Position numbers and translations under genes: made by a program
In this document: piece by piece, positions 1 to 11,400 of the stretch
How positions within the stretch are numbered: the first letter of the stretch is position 1
Layout: each line of letters begins with the position of its first letter
Assembly (NCBI GenBank): GCA_038373865.1
Contig: JAXGGA010005880.1
Span: forward strand, 1-64,000
From: Uloborus plumipes
Lineage: Eukaryota; Arthropoda; Arachnida; Araneae; Uloboridae
Length of the DNA stretch: 64,000 nt
Direction: 5' to 3'
The notes under the pieces: generated by a model
Told to the model about the DNA's origin: nothing
Seen by the model: the letters and a program-made list of their open reading frames with translations, nothing else
The model's database searches: none

Positions 1-460
1 GCTTCGCGCCTTCAAGATGGTGAGGAAAGTTTCAGGTAAGTTTCAGGCTCGCTCAAAGAAGAAAAAGCAGACATTGATACTCAGTTTTTAATATAAGTAG
101 ATGGCTCTTCAACAAATGAATGTTTCAAAATATTACAAGTAGCTAGCGATAAAAATACTATGTAAGTCGCCCGCTTATGAGTTTCGTGTTTGATTTAGTT
201 GAGCCTTCATTCAAAATTCGCATTTATCATTTTTATTTCTGTTTCATGGCAACCACGTTTTGCAATGCAACAATGGCTTTCATATTTAATCATTTATTAG
301 GCTTAATCGCTTTAAATTTGACTACTTATTAATTGATATCTTCGCTAATTAAAATCGTATAATTATATGAATTGAAACTAATGAAGCTTGAAAAATTACC
401 TATCTATCGGTACCTGGCTCGACTTTCAGTTCATTGGCGTTCAGGAGAAAGAAGCGTGAC

Positions 461-546
461 ATAGAAAGATAGTTAGAAAGAAAGATAGTTAGAAAGAAAG
501 ATAGTTAGAAAGAAAGATAGTTAGAAAGAAAGATAGTTAGAAAGAT
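461..546. repeat. 16-bp minisatellite
   Basis: About five units of GAAAGATAGTTAGAAA. The sequence after it (ATACTCAGTTTTTAATATAA, 546-565) also occurs at 79-98, so the two stretches may be ends of one dispersed repeat. Confidence 0.9.
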
Positions 547-1451
547 ACTCAGTTTTTAATATAAGTAGATAGATTATTATTATTATTGTTTCGACGACTC
601 CCCTAACATTTAAACATAAATGTTTGTAACAGTTGAAAATTAGTATTGTAATATCCGTTTGCAGATTAAATTTGTATCTAAACAGTATAACCTTTCTTTC
701 GTAGAACTTCAATGAATTTTGATCGAGCATTAAAAAGTTAAAAAAATAAAATAATAAAGAGCTAAAAAGTAACCATTCTCCAAATTTAGCACATAATATT
801 CAATTACCGACATCTGATTAACAGAGAATAATTTCCGATGTACTACACTTGAAAAAATCACAAATGCTTTCAACGTGAGCATTTGTGATACGTCACATAA
901 TCGGATATTTTTAATACATCACATTTCACAAATTTTTTCATTTGTAAACAAGCAGCGTCGTGCATTTTGTTATTTCCGTGAACAGAAAATGTCCTTCAGT
1001 TATAGAGTACTAATTAGGAATCTTTTTCAATTTTATTGATTAATGATGAACTAAAAACCAACGCATAGGGAAATTGCCACACCCTACGATATCCATGTCC
1101 TCCAATTTTTAATTAAGTCCCGTTGGCAAAAATTATAAAAACGCAACTTTTTTTTTTTTTTTTGAATGAAACATTTAGCTTTATCTACACCGAAATTACA
1201 CATTAGGACAAAAATATGAAGTGTCTTACATGATTGCCTCAGTTTAAACTTGTTTTTTTTTTTTTCTGCTCAAACAAGCGGAATCGCTTCGCACAAGAGG
1301 CGATTTTAAGCACCAATTAGAATTAATGTTGGTTAAAGAATAATAATACGAAGCGTTAAACGTATAAACGAGTACGCAGATCAATACTGTGCAGAATTAC
1401 AAAGAAGGCTGCTGGATAACTATAGGATGGCCACGTTACCGATTGAAATCA

Positions 1452-2230
1452 ATTTTTACTTCCTTTTACGTAGTAAAGGAAGTATTGTGACCACGAAAAA
1501 AAATTTCATTAAAATTTCGGTCTTAATTTTGACTTTGCTCACCCCCGAATGAATGTCGCGTAGTTTTTTCGACCTATCAGCACGTGCATATGTACCTAAC
1601 AACATACAAACAGCCGAAAAATCCATTTCGACCACCCCCGAGTAAATTACGACGAGTTTTCTCGTGACGTCTGTGTGTACGTATGTGCGTATGTATGTCG
1701 CATAACTCAAAAACTATATGCCGTAGAAACTTCTAGCTTGGTATGTAGGCTCTGAGGGGGTCTAGTTGTGCACCTCCTCTTGTGATTGCATTCGAATGCT
1801 CCCAAGGGGGTCTTTTACACCTTTTTAGGGGTAAATCAATGTTAATTTCAATACAGACTCAAATGATATGAATTGGCGCGACCACTTGGCGACATGTCGC
1901 CAAGCTTTTGGTCGCCAAGTGTTTGACGCCAACTTGGCGACATATCGCCAAGTTGGCGACAAATTTGGCGAAAAAATTATTTTTTGAATTTGGGTTCAAC
2001 TTGGCGCTATTGGCGATATTTTACGAAAAATACACTGAATGATATTAAAATCAGCAATATTTAGAAAATTAACCATTGTAAAATATTTTTTGCATTGTTT
2101 TGTGGCAGATTAGGAGAGTAAATATTTGAATTGTTACCTTGCTCACTCCAAGCACTTTTTTTAACACTTAAGGCAACTATTAAGAAATTTATACGTAAAA
2201 GGAAGTAATGTGGGATCCATACCAGATTTT
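1452..2230. repeat. Hairpin-ended interspersed repeat, copy A
   Basis: It starts with a short hairpin (ACTTCCTTTTA...TAAAGGAAGT) and closes with an inverted match of the same motif (ACGTAAAAGGAAGT, 2193-2206) followed by a shared CCATACCAGATTTTTT. The middle (about 1880-2020) is packed with CTTGGCGAC and GTCGCCAAG words that can pair with each other. A long minus-strand open frame here recurs in copy B but shows no known domain and probably is not coding. Confidence 0.85.
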
Positions 2231-2446
2231 TTTTCTTTAAATGCTGAATTGGATTTAAATATCCATAAATATTTCAGCCAATTTTAGTTAAGCATTACTA
2301 AAACTGTAGTCATGTATTTAATTAATTTTTTTCTGTAATGTATTATCTCAGGCAATTTCAAATTAAGGATGCATTTTTTTGTTTCACTCCAACGCAATTA
2401 AGATAAACCAACTGGATTTCTACTAAAGTGAGGTAATAACATGAAA

Positions 2447-2753
2447 TGCCGGCCACCTCGTCTAGTGGTCAGCGACGTCTGACCGTGATGCGGTGGCCCC
2501 GGGTTCGAGTCCCGGCTGGGGCATGGGCGTACTTTCTCTCTCTCCCGTCATTGTCCTTTCTGTGTGTGAAAGTGAGTTATGAATGGATGCCTACCCTATG
2601 AACGGGTCCTTACGGCATGTGTGTTGTGCTTAAATCCGTCTTCCACCTAAATAGTGCTCTTAAAAACGGAAGCCGTATCTTTCCTGCCTTAAATAGAGTA
2701 GATTTCATCTACTCGGGCTCGAATACCCGAGTGGTATTAGAAACAACAACAAC
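2447..2753 (+). mobile_element. tRNA-derived SINE with target-site duplication
   Basis: The 5' part resembles a tRNA gene with A box TAGTGGTCAGC (2463-2473) and B box GGTTCGAGTCC (2502-2512). A non-tRNA body and an AAC-repeat tail follow. A perfect 12-bp direct repeat AATAACATGAAA flanks it (2435-2446 and 2754-2765). Confidence 0.93.
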
Positions 2754-2841
2754 AATAACATGAAAATTCTAAAATAATTCAATCTCATTAGAAAGAGATA
2801 AGATTATTCTACTTCGATCAATACTTTTTCTGCCCTGGCTA

Positions 2842-3144
2842 CACTGTAAAAAATGAATGTTACTTTAGCTAATTTTACAGTAATAAACAGTAAAATGACC
2901 AATTTTACAGTTTATTATCGTGAATTTTAGTTTTAAACTGGAACCTCTGCTGACAGTTTTTCACTGTTGTTTTTACAGTATAATACAGATAAATTTTACG
3001 GTAATAAACTGTAAAATGGCTAACTTTACAGTAAGAAACTGAAATTGCTACTTTTACAGTTTTTTACTGTTCATTTTGCAGTTTTAAATTGGAACCTCGG
3101 CTGCCAGTATTATACTGAAAAGCAACAATTTATTTTTTGCAGTG
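2842..3144. mobile_element. TA-flanked MITE with TTTTACAGT repeats
   Basis: Ends CACTGTAAAAAATG and TTATTTTTTGCAGTG are inverted repeats flanked by TA (2840-2841, 3145-3146). The inside is two diverged direct repeats rich in TTTTACAGT and ACTGTAAAA words, and the phrase GGAACCTC recurs. No coding capacity. Confidence 0.8.
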
Positions 3145-3329
3145 TACGTTCTTAAGTAAATTATACACTGTGGATTTTATTTTTTTCTTTGCAACACTCC
3201 TCTTTAAATTTACCCAACATACGCGCACAGTTTCCCTCTCTTATTCTTTTTTTTTTTGCTCACAAATAGTAACTACTAGAATAGAAGTAAAGAAAAAGAA
3301 AACTACAAACGTTCTATGATTTAATATCT

Positions 3330-3765
3330 ACGAACAAAGTTTTTCGCTCTCTCTCTCCCCGGTATAGTTATTAGTTATGCTCTATTGAGTAATATCTTCG
3401 GCACGAACTAACACACGTCAAATTCTCGTTATCCTAACCTGGAAACCTGCAATCACTTTTATACCACGCCCCGAGCTCAAAAATATGACCGAAGCCGTTA
3501 CGATGACCGGCACTGACCTTGCACTTACTTCTGCCTCACCTTCAATTCACACGCAATTCTATAACACAAGCGTAACCTACTTCTCTGCTTCTCTCACTTT
3601 TGACTGCCGATCCCCCCCCCCCCTCAAATCCCTCTTCTCTCTCTCTCAGCGCATCCTTTCTACTTCTCGAGTGATGCGCTGCCCTAGTTGCGTCACCTTT
3701 CTTCAATATCGCTTGACTATTACTTCACTTCACTTCTGGTGAAAGCACTATTTTTAGCAGCGAGA
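3330..3765 (+). promoter_or_regulatory. Possible HMGCR promoter and 5' UTR exon
   Basis: HMGCR coding starts 22 nt after a 3' splice site (8384-8386), so at least one 5' UTR exon lies upstream. This stretch is less AT-rich than its surroundings, with CT tracts, a CRE-like TTGCGTCACC (about 3689), a GC-rich CCACGCCCCGAG, and a strong 5' splice site GTAAGT at 3766. It is therefore a reasonable candidate for the transcription start and first exon. No clear sterol-response element was seen. Other positions are possible. Confidence 0.25.
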
Positions 3766-4133
3766 GTAAGTAGTTAGGTTAAATGTGCTCCGGTGTGTTT
3801 TATTCCTCCGACCGATGAACCTTGAAACGGATACTTGAATTTATTTTATTTTTTTTTATCAACACTCTCTCGTCAAAATGATACGACATCCATGATTCAA
3901 CGTAAGGAAAAAGAATAAATAAACAAAAAAAAGTTTTTCTGCCTGATAATAGCGTGCGCTTCTCGTAATAGTCGCTAACGTGTCAGCTATGATGTCAAAA
4001 TTTCCGAGCTTTAAGAATTTAATCATGAAACTAAAGATTACTATGCCCATTGCTACAGCTGTAAGAATATGTGTTATGCATGCCGGTAAGAATTTAAATA
4101 ATGCTAGATTTCTTTTTTGTCGTTATGATCATT

Positions 4134-4137
<4 letters not shown>

Positions 4138-4164
<27 letters not shown>
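4138..4164. repeat. CT microsatellite
   Basis: Uninterrupted CT dinucleotides. Confidence 0.95.
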
Positions 4165-4168
<4 letters not shown>

Positions 4169-5139
4169 GAAAACTATTTAAATCCCGATTCGATCCCCGA
4201 AAATTAAAAACAGTTCAGGAATACTTTTTTTTAATTTTCGGCTACTTTAAACTAAACGGACACCCATCATTCGTAAAATCTAAAATTAGATAATTAAAAT
4301 GTATTTTACAATGTGTTCAATCTGTCTTACTTACTTCTTCATGTTAGTACAGTTATTACTATAATTTATTTATTTGATTTTTTACCACAAGAAGTTTGTA
4401 ACCTAAGCAAAAGCATTTTCTATATTCAAAGTTTTTTTTATTTTTTTAAGCGCTATTAATAGAGCCGGTTTGTGCAACTGCGTCCTTTTACCAAATTTCT
4501 CATAGCACGTTTGATTCACATTTTCGTTCAGTGCAAAAGGGGTAGTTGCTTCCCTGCAGTACTTGTAAATGTGGATTCCCTGCAGTTTCATATGAGCGCA
4601 TCGGGAACTTTTTCTGGTTGAAAATTCACTTCTTTGCAACATTGAATTTTGCTTCTACTTTCCCAAATCTTTCTTGTATATGAAAAATACTAGATCTTTG
4701 TTGTTTTCTGAATGAAATATTTTTGCTAAAATTTTCATAATGTTATTTACGTAATTGGTAAGGAATACGTAAAACAAGAAAATTCACAATTTTTATTAGA
4801 GGACAGTAGAAAATCGGTTTATGATAATGGGCTAAATGGTGAAGTATTTGGCACGACGTTTGAAGGCTTTATATTCGATTCTTTGAGTTTGATATTCAAC
4901 ATAGAAGAATATTACAGCATATTTCCGCCCTTAAATTGCTAAAAATTGAACATAAGGTAATACATATTCGCCAACTAACCCAAATGGATCATATAACTCA
5001 CTATCCAAAAACCACAAAGACAATAAAATGAGAAACGTTAAGCCGCGGAAACATGGAATTAATCAGCACTCTTGATTGCTAGGAAAGAAAATAACAATTA
5101 AATTTCCCTTCGTGGTGAAAACGCTATTTTGCTTTTAAT

Positions 5140-5993
5140 TTTTACTTCCTTTTACGTAGTAAAGGAAGTATTGTGATCACGAAAAAAATTTCACTCAAAT
5201 TTCGGTCTAAATTTTGACTTTGCTCACCCCTGAATGAATGTCGCGTAGTTTTTTCGACCTGTCAGCACGTGCATATGTACCTAACAACATACAAACAGCC
5301 GAAAAATCAATTTCGACCACCCCCGAGTAAATTACGACGAGTTTTCTCGTGACGTCTGTATGTACGTATGTGCGGATGTGGCTCGCATAACTCAAAAACT
5401 ATATGCCGTAGAAACTTCTAGCTTGGTATGTCGGCTCTGAGGGGTGTCTAGTTGTGCACCTCCCCTTGTGATTGCATTCGAATGTTCCCAAAGGGGTCTT
5501 TTACCCCTTTTTTGGGGTAAATCAATGTTAATTTCAATACAGACCCAAGTGATATGAACTGGCGCCACTACTTGGCGACATGTCGCCAAGCTTTTGGTCG
5601 CCAAGTGTTTGACGTAAACTTGGCGATATATCGCGAAGTTGGCGACAAATTTGGCGAAAAAAATATTTTTTGAATTTGGGTTCAACTTGGCGCTATTGGC
5701 GATATTTCACTAAATGATATTAAAAAAATTCACTAAATGATAATTAATGAAATGATAATTCACTAAATGATATAATGAAATTAATTAAAATTCACTAAAT
5801 GATATTAAAATCAGCAATATTTAGAAAATTAACCATTGCAAAATATTTTTTGCATTATTTCGTGGCAGATTAGGGGAGTAAATATTTGAATTGTTACCTT
5901 GCTCACTCCAAGCAATTTTTTTAACACTTAAGGCAACTACTAAGAAATTTACACGTAAAAGGAAGTAGTGTGATGTCCATACCAGATTTTTTG
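5140..5993. repeat. Hairpin-ended interspersed repeat, copy B
   Basis: Same orientation and layout as the copy at 1452-2230, roughly 90% similar by eye. It is longer because an ATTCACTAAATGATA motif is locally repeated at 5707-5810. Confidence 0.85.
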
Positions 5994-7296
5994 TTTAGCC
6001 TTTACATAAATAGTTTACTCGTATAGATACTGTGATTTTCTTAGGTAAAACCTTCCGCGTATTTACGCATGCGCAGGTCTTCTCTGATCTTACCAAAATA
6101 GGGGTGATAGGTAAGATAACAATAAGGGGAAGAATAAAAAGAAGCATTTTGAGCCGTATCAAACAACGTGGAACGATGCTAATTTCAAATGCATAGTTTA
6201 GCTTAATATGCAAAAAGGATAGCAAAAATGCAAGATTTAAATTGAAAACTTCGGAAAGTTCCCACTCACTACCTATTATACCTTTTTTAAGTGGAGTGGT
6301 TCGCGAGGGCTAGGCGCGGTTTTCACGGATGGACAGTAGTTGAAATCATACCATTAGTTTAAATTTGAAAGTGTTTCATGCATTCATCGTAAAATGAGTC
6401 ATGAACAAAGTTTTAAATTCTTTGACACAATAAAATCGTCTTTTTAATTTTTTTTTCGCGTAAAATGTACAAAATGGCAAAAAAAAAAAAAAGAATGTTA
6501 TCAAATCAGCAAATAAGAAAAATAAGGAAATTAAGCTAAATATCTCATAAAAAATCTCTGAAAATAAAAATAACTTCAATAAAAAATGCTTCATGAAAAA
6601 AAAAGCATACTTTTTGCTTAAGAGAGATAATGCCAGCTTTAAGACTCCTTCCATTCCAGGTTTTAATCAGACAAATTTTATTTATTATTGTTCATTTTTT
6701 ATATTGTTCATTTATATTATTTTTTTTTAATGAGGAATCTTTTAATATAAAGTGAATGACATCATTCTTATATTTAAAGTAATTTTTGCTTTATACATGA
6801 TACTTAGTTTAATGCATAGTTTTGCATTGAAAAATTGTTTTGCTTAAAATATGTGTATTTGAAATAATTGGGGAAAAAGAAACAGGAAAGAGAAATATGG
6901 CAAATGTTAGAAAATCAATACTTGTTTACGGAAAAGTGCATTTAAGGTTTTTTTTTTTTTTTTTGAGCGGGAGGACTTCTTTTCATAATTAAGTATTGAA
7001 GGCAAGCTAGGCAATTTTTTTTCTTCCTCTACCTCACACATACGAAAATAAGTCAATTTTTATGGAATATCATAAAAGTACTTCCTGAGGTTTGTTGTGC
7101 TTATTTATTTGTCACTGTCTGAAAACGGCTTAAATTTAAAAGCAGGCTGAAAATTTTAAGAAAATTATTTTTTTTATTTATTCCAAAAATCAAATTTTTA
7201 TAAAAAATATCCTTTTTTCTTCTTTCCTGAATTATCAAACTTGCAAATCACCAAAGCAAAAACCGTCACTTTATTTCTCATCAACATGTGTGCTTA
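5994..7296. other. AT-rich flank, nothing recognised
   Basis: Long A and T runs produce several chance open frames (for example 6376-6654 minus, almost all Phe/Leu/Lys). No splice-bounded coding exon was found. Confidence 0.5.
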
Positions 7297-7304
7297 CGTA
7301 TTGA

Positions 7305-7805
7305 CATGGGTGCCCACAGGGGGGGGGGGGATTACGCCATAAAAATAGGGGGGGAAGGATTTTTTGAAACTAGTTTATTTATTTGTTTAAATTATTTATT
7401 AATCAATTTTTTTAACTTAAATTATTTGCTGTGTTTTCTTCTGGGGAATTTAAATTATTCATTCATATTATTTTTAATTTAAAATATTTCTTTATTATTG
7501 TTAATTAATTTTGTGTGTGTGTGTGCTTAGAATGTCTGGAAGGGAAAAAAAGCGATTATTCTGCGCATAATTTGTACTTTTGAAAAATTAATATAGAAAA
7601 AATAATAGTTATAATTAAAAAAATAAAAAAATAATATTTAAAAAAATAAATGAATAATATTTAAAAAAATAAATAAATAATATTAAAGAAAAATAAATAA
7701 AATAAAAAAGAGGGGTAAAAATAAAAATAAAAAGCACAAGAGGGTTGTGAAAAATTTTAGGGGGGAATTTGCGTCATTTCGCTTGGGGGGGGATGGGTAC
7801 CCCTG
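7305..7805. mobile_element. hAT-like MITE, 501 bp
   Basis: A perfect 8-bp duplication CGTATTGA (7297-7304 and 7806-7813) flanks ends CATGGGTGCCC and GGGTACCCCTG, which are imperfect inverted repeats. G tracts sit just inside each end. No transposase; the interior is AT-rich. Confidence 0.8.
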
Positions 7806-8408
7806 CGTATTGATGTATTGCATATTCAAAATCATCTTCATCAAACTGATTGCAACTGAAATAAATTGCTCACGATAGTATTTCCCTAAACAGGGAAATA
7901 TTTCTTCGCATAGGGAAAATGCGAGAGGGAAAAAGAATTTTTTCCGGAAGTGAGCTGAATTTTACCACGTGACTTCCTGGTTTTCATATCTGCTTCATGG
8001 AGAGTTGTTGATGACCTTAGAGACGTTCAAATTTTATGAAAATTTCAGTAAATATAGGTTATAAAAGTTAGAAATTTTCTATTTAGAATTGTTTTAAACC
8101 ACTGTATTAACGAAAAGTATTTGATATGACGTGCTTTTTGCGAGAATAAACGCCCATTCTTACGTAACTGGAATGATCTAAAATGCTACTTAGCTCAGGT
8201 GCATATTGATTTATGAGTCATTTTAAAAGAAGTTTATGTAATAAACAAAAGTTATATAATTTTATTTGCTATGTAAATTTTTTCCTTAAATACGATGTTT
8301 TCCTTAAATATGATAGCTTTTCTTTGTATGTTACTTAAATTCCTTTTAAAACTATTAATATTTATCCCGATTATTTTCTTCTTCAGATCTATCGAGCACC
8401 CTTTCAGT

Positions 8409-11400
8409 ATGCTATCTCAAGTATTTTATCGACACGGACGACTCTGTGCATCCCATCCATGGGAGGTCATCATCGCTTTCTTGACCTTAATTTCCTGGAA
8501 ATTGTCGATGGGCGCATCCCAAATAGGCAATTCCAAAATGTATGAAAATTCAGAGGTAAGAAGCATTAATGCTCTCTTTTAACGTACGTTTTTGTCATTA
8601 ATTTAGTTTAAGTTCATATTAATTTCGTGCATATTTGAAAGAAAAATTAAAGAGATAAAAATGCTAATTTTAAATGTTGTTAATATCTTTATGCTTCAAA
8701 AAGTATTATCTTTTAGCTTCTTCTTCTCAAACTCAGATTTGGGCCTTTAACCAAAATGTAAGCTTTTTGTGGACAGTTAGTCTTTAGGAAAAAGAGTCAT
8801 TTAGTTGTACTTATTAGAAAGCATCTTGAGCTTTCTTGCAAAACATCCTTTGTGTGTTGTGTTAAAAGCATATGAAAATGAAAATGTCTTTGAATGGTAC
8901 CTGTGATCTGAATTAAACTGCCTTCTAATTATAGAGCAATAAGTAAAGAAATTATTTACATTCATAGACGGTTGTATATTTTATCTGTTTCTACCTGTCA
9001 GAAAATTTTTTTTTTTTCCCGACTTTTGTCATTTTCCTATCTTTTTTGCTTTTTCTTTTGGAAAAACTTCCTTTTGTTAAATTATTTGAAACATTAACAG
9101 AAGCATTTGGTACGATAAAGAAACATAAATTATGACTTTTTAAAAAAATGTTATGCAACTGTTCACTTAAATTCAATGTTTTTTCCCTCATAACATTATT
9201 TATAAAATAATAACTTATATTAGTAGTGCTGTAGTAAATACCTGAAGGTATCTTGTACATGAATTTAAGAAAAGAGGCCGTATATGCTGAAATTATACAC
9301 GGAAGAGGATAAGCGCGGATCCAGAAATGTTCCAAGGGAGGGGCAATTGATTTTTTTTTTCTCACCTGCCCATTTTTTTCACCATGCATCCTTGTTAACA
9401 CATGTTGATTACAAATGTTGTGATCTTCCATTTCGAAAAATTTCCAGATCAGAGACCTGAATCTCCACACCTTTTCCCTTAATATCATCAAAGATTGCCT
9501 TTTTTAACTTCAAAATCTAAAAACTGTTAGAGAAGAGTCCCTTAAGGGAGGGGCGATTGCCCCCCTCGTCCCTCCCTTGTATCCGCCCTTGGAAGAGAAT
9601 TGATAATGTTTAAAGGTAGAAAATTGATTTTTTTTTTCTGAATTTAATTATCATTTTTCTGGATTGTTAATGCTGAGGTTGGAATTAACGAATCAATGAC
9701 TCAGATGTCAGCGCAATTGATTATCAAAGACAAACTAGTGATGGAAATTTCATCAGCAAATGCTTTTAACTGATATTGCTGTACAATATTTTTTACATTA
9801 TTTTGTTTAGAAAATCATTAAAGTAAAATATAAAATTTGTTAAAAAACCCAAGGTTATGCTACTTTTCAAAGCAAACCTGAAGGTATACATTGTACACTC
9901 TCTCATATATCCTTCATAGAAGAGATTGTTCGTGAATAGTTATCTGAATTTTTAATTGCCTTGGATTTTAAAAAGTGAATTAATAACAAATATCAAAATT
10001 TTTCATTTCCTGTTTTCCAATGCGTTATTGCTCAAGAACAATGTAAATGACGTGCTACTTGTGATTTATGTTTGTTATCTTTTAAAATTTTACCTACTAA
10101 ATTTTTATTTTAGGAAAATAAGGGAGTAGAGATGGTTCTTCTTTCAATAGCCAGATGTGTAGCAATATTGTTTTGCATACAGCAGTTCATGAAACTGAAT
10201 AAACTAGGATCAACATACTTAGTTGGTAAGCTATTTATTATTAATACGCTTTTATTGGTTTCACTTGTGGATTTGTATGTAACTCTGAATAAAAGATGAA
10301 ATTCATGTTCTTTACAAGTATAAAAGTAATATATTTAATACTATTATTAATACTAAAGGCTAAACTACTGTCTGTTTGCGTTTTGTGCGCCTGGCAGCCA
10401 CGGACGCTTCCATCTGAAAAAGGGGAGTTAGGTTTTGGATGCGCACCACCCGATCCCTTCAGCTTTTGTTCGCTTACTACTTCCTCGTTGCTTTACCCCC
10501 TATTTCGAGAAAGTCCGAAGAGACTTGGCGCGTGCGTAGATACGGAGGAGGTCGTACGAAAAAATTTTAGACAGTATATTACATGTTGATGTACGAGTAT
10601 TATAAGTGTTTCAGTTTGTATGCAACTGAATAAAAGATAAAATCCACTTTCTTTGCAAATATAAAAGAGAATGAATAAATATGAGGTTTTTATTTAAATT
10701 CAGTTCTTGTGGTACAAGCATGCTCAATGCTTTATTATGGTTATAGTATCAGACCCTAAGTGAAATGCTCATGATTGCAACCTTTCTGGATTTTAGATCC
10801 TGATTCAAATAAATATCATGCTAAAATTATCATGTGCTGTATTTGCCATGTTTCCCTAATTTTACCTAAATGATAAAGCTAACTTTATTTGCCTCTATTT
10901 CAATTGAAATATTCTTAAATGTGCCAAAGAGAAGAAAATGTTTTAGATAATTGACATTAAACGTATGATCAGCAAATGTTTTTTTTTTTTTAAATTGTTA
11001 TTATGGATTATATAATATGCCAATTGGAACAAGAAATAAAGCTAATTTATACTAAAAATAGCTTTGCATATCTGCTCAGTAAACTTGGTGTTTGGTTAAA
11101 TTTCAATGCCATGATGAAAAATTTCTGGCTATTATATAAATTAAGAAATAAAATTGACTTTTTGCTGTTTGAAAAGCCAGTTAAGAGTTTTAATTAGCAG
11201 ATATTCTTTTATTATGCAAGAACTTTGGCAACTGACATAAAATGAGTTAATCACATATATGCTGCATAATATATTAGTTTGTTAAATTCTTTACATAAGA
11301 GTTCTGTCAACATGATAAAAAAACAGTTGGGGGAAATTTTGGACAAAACTTTAGGTTAGTTTTGGTAAAATTTTAAGCTTCTGAAATTTTCTGAACCCCT

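Larger units (their letters stand above)
3146..5139. other. Upstream flank without recognised gene
   Basis: Apart from the possible promoter/5' exon and the CT tract I see only AT-rich unique sequence. Short open frames at 3485 and 4403 have no recognisable domain. Confidence 0.5.

Noticed and set aside
16..87. Possible first exon: ATGGTGAGGAAAGTTTCAG followed by GTAAGT
   Set aside because: It looks like a start plus donor, but no following exon in frame was found before HMGCR, and the continued frame ends in a word (ATACTCAGTTTTTAAT) that recurs at 546. Too little to call.
461..546. CRISPR-like array
   Set aside because: Head-to-tail 16-bp units without spacers; a minisatellite in a eukaryotic genome.
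1456..1710. Protein-coding gene on the minus strand (with a close copy at 5207-5395)
   Set aside because: It lies wholly inside the hairpin-ended repeat, differs in length between copies and shows no domain.
2447..2521. Free-standing tRNA gene
   Set aside because: A and B boxes are present, but the acceptor stem pairs poorly, and a body, AAC tail and flanking duplication show a SINE.
8295..8408. N-terminal extension of HMGCR upstream of MLSQ
   Set aside because: The frame is open, but a polypyrimidine tract and CAG at 8386 mark this as intron, and the family starts at MLS.
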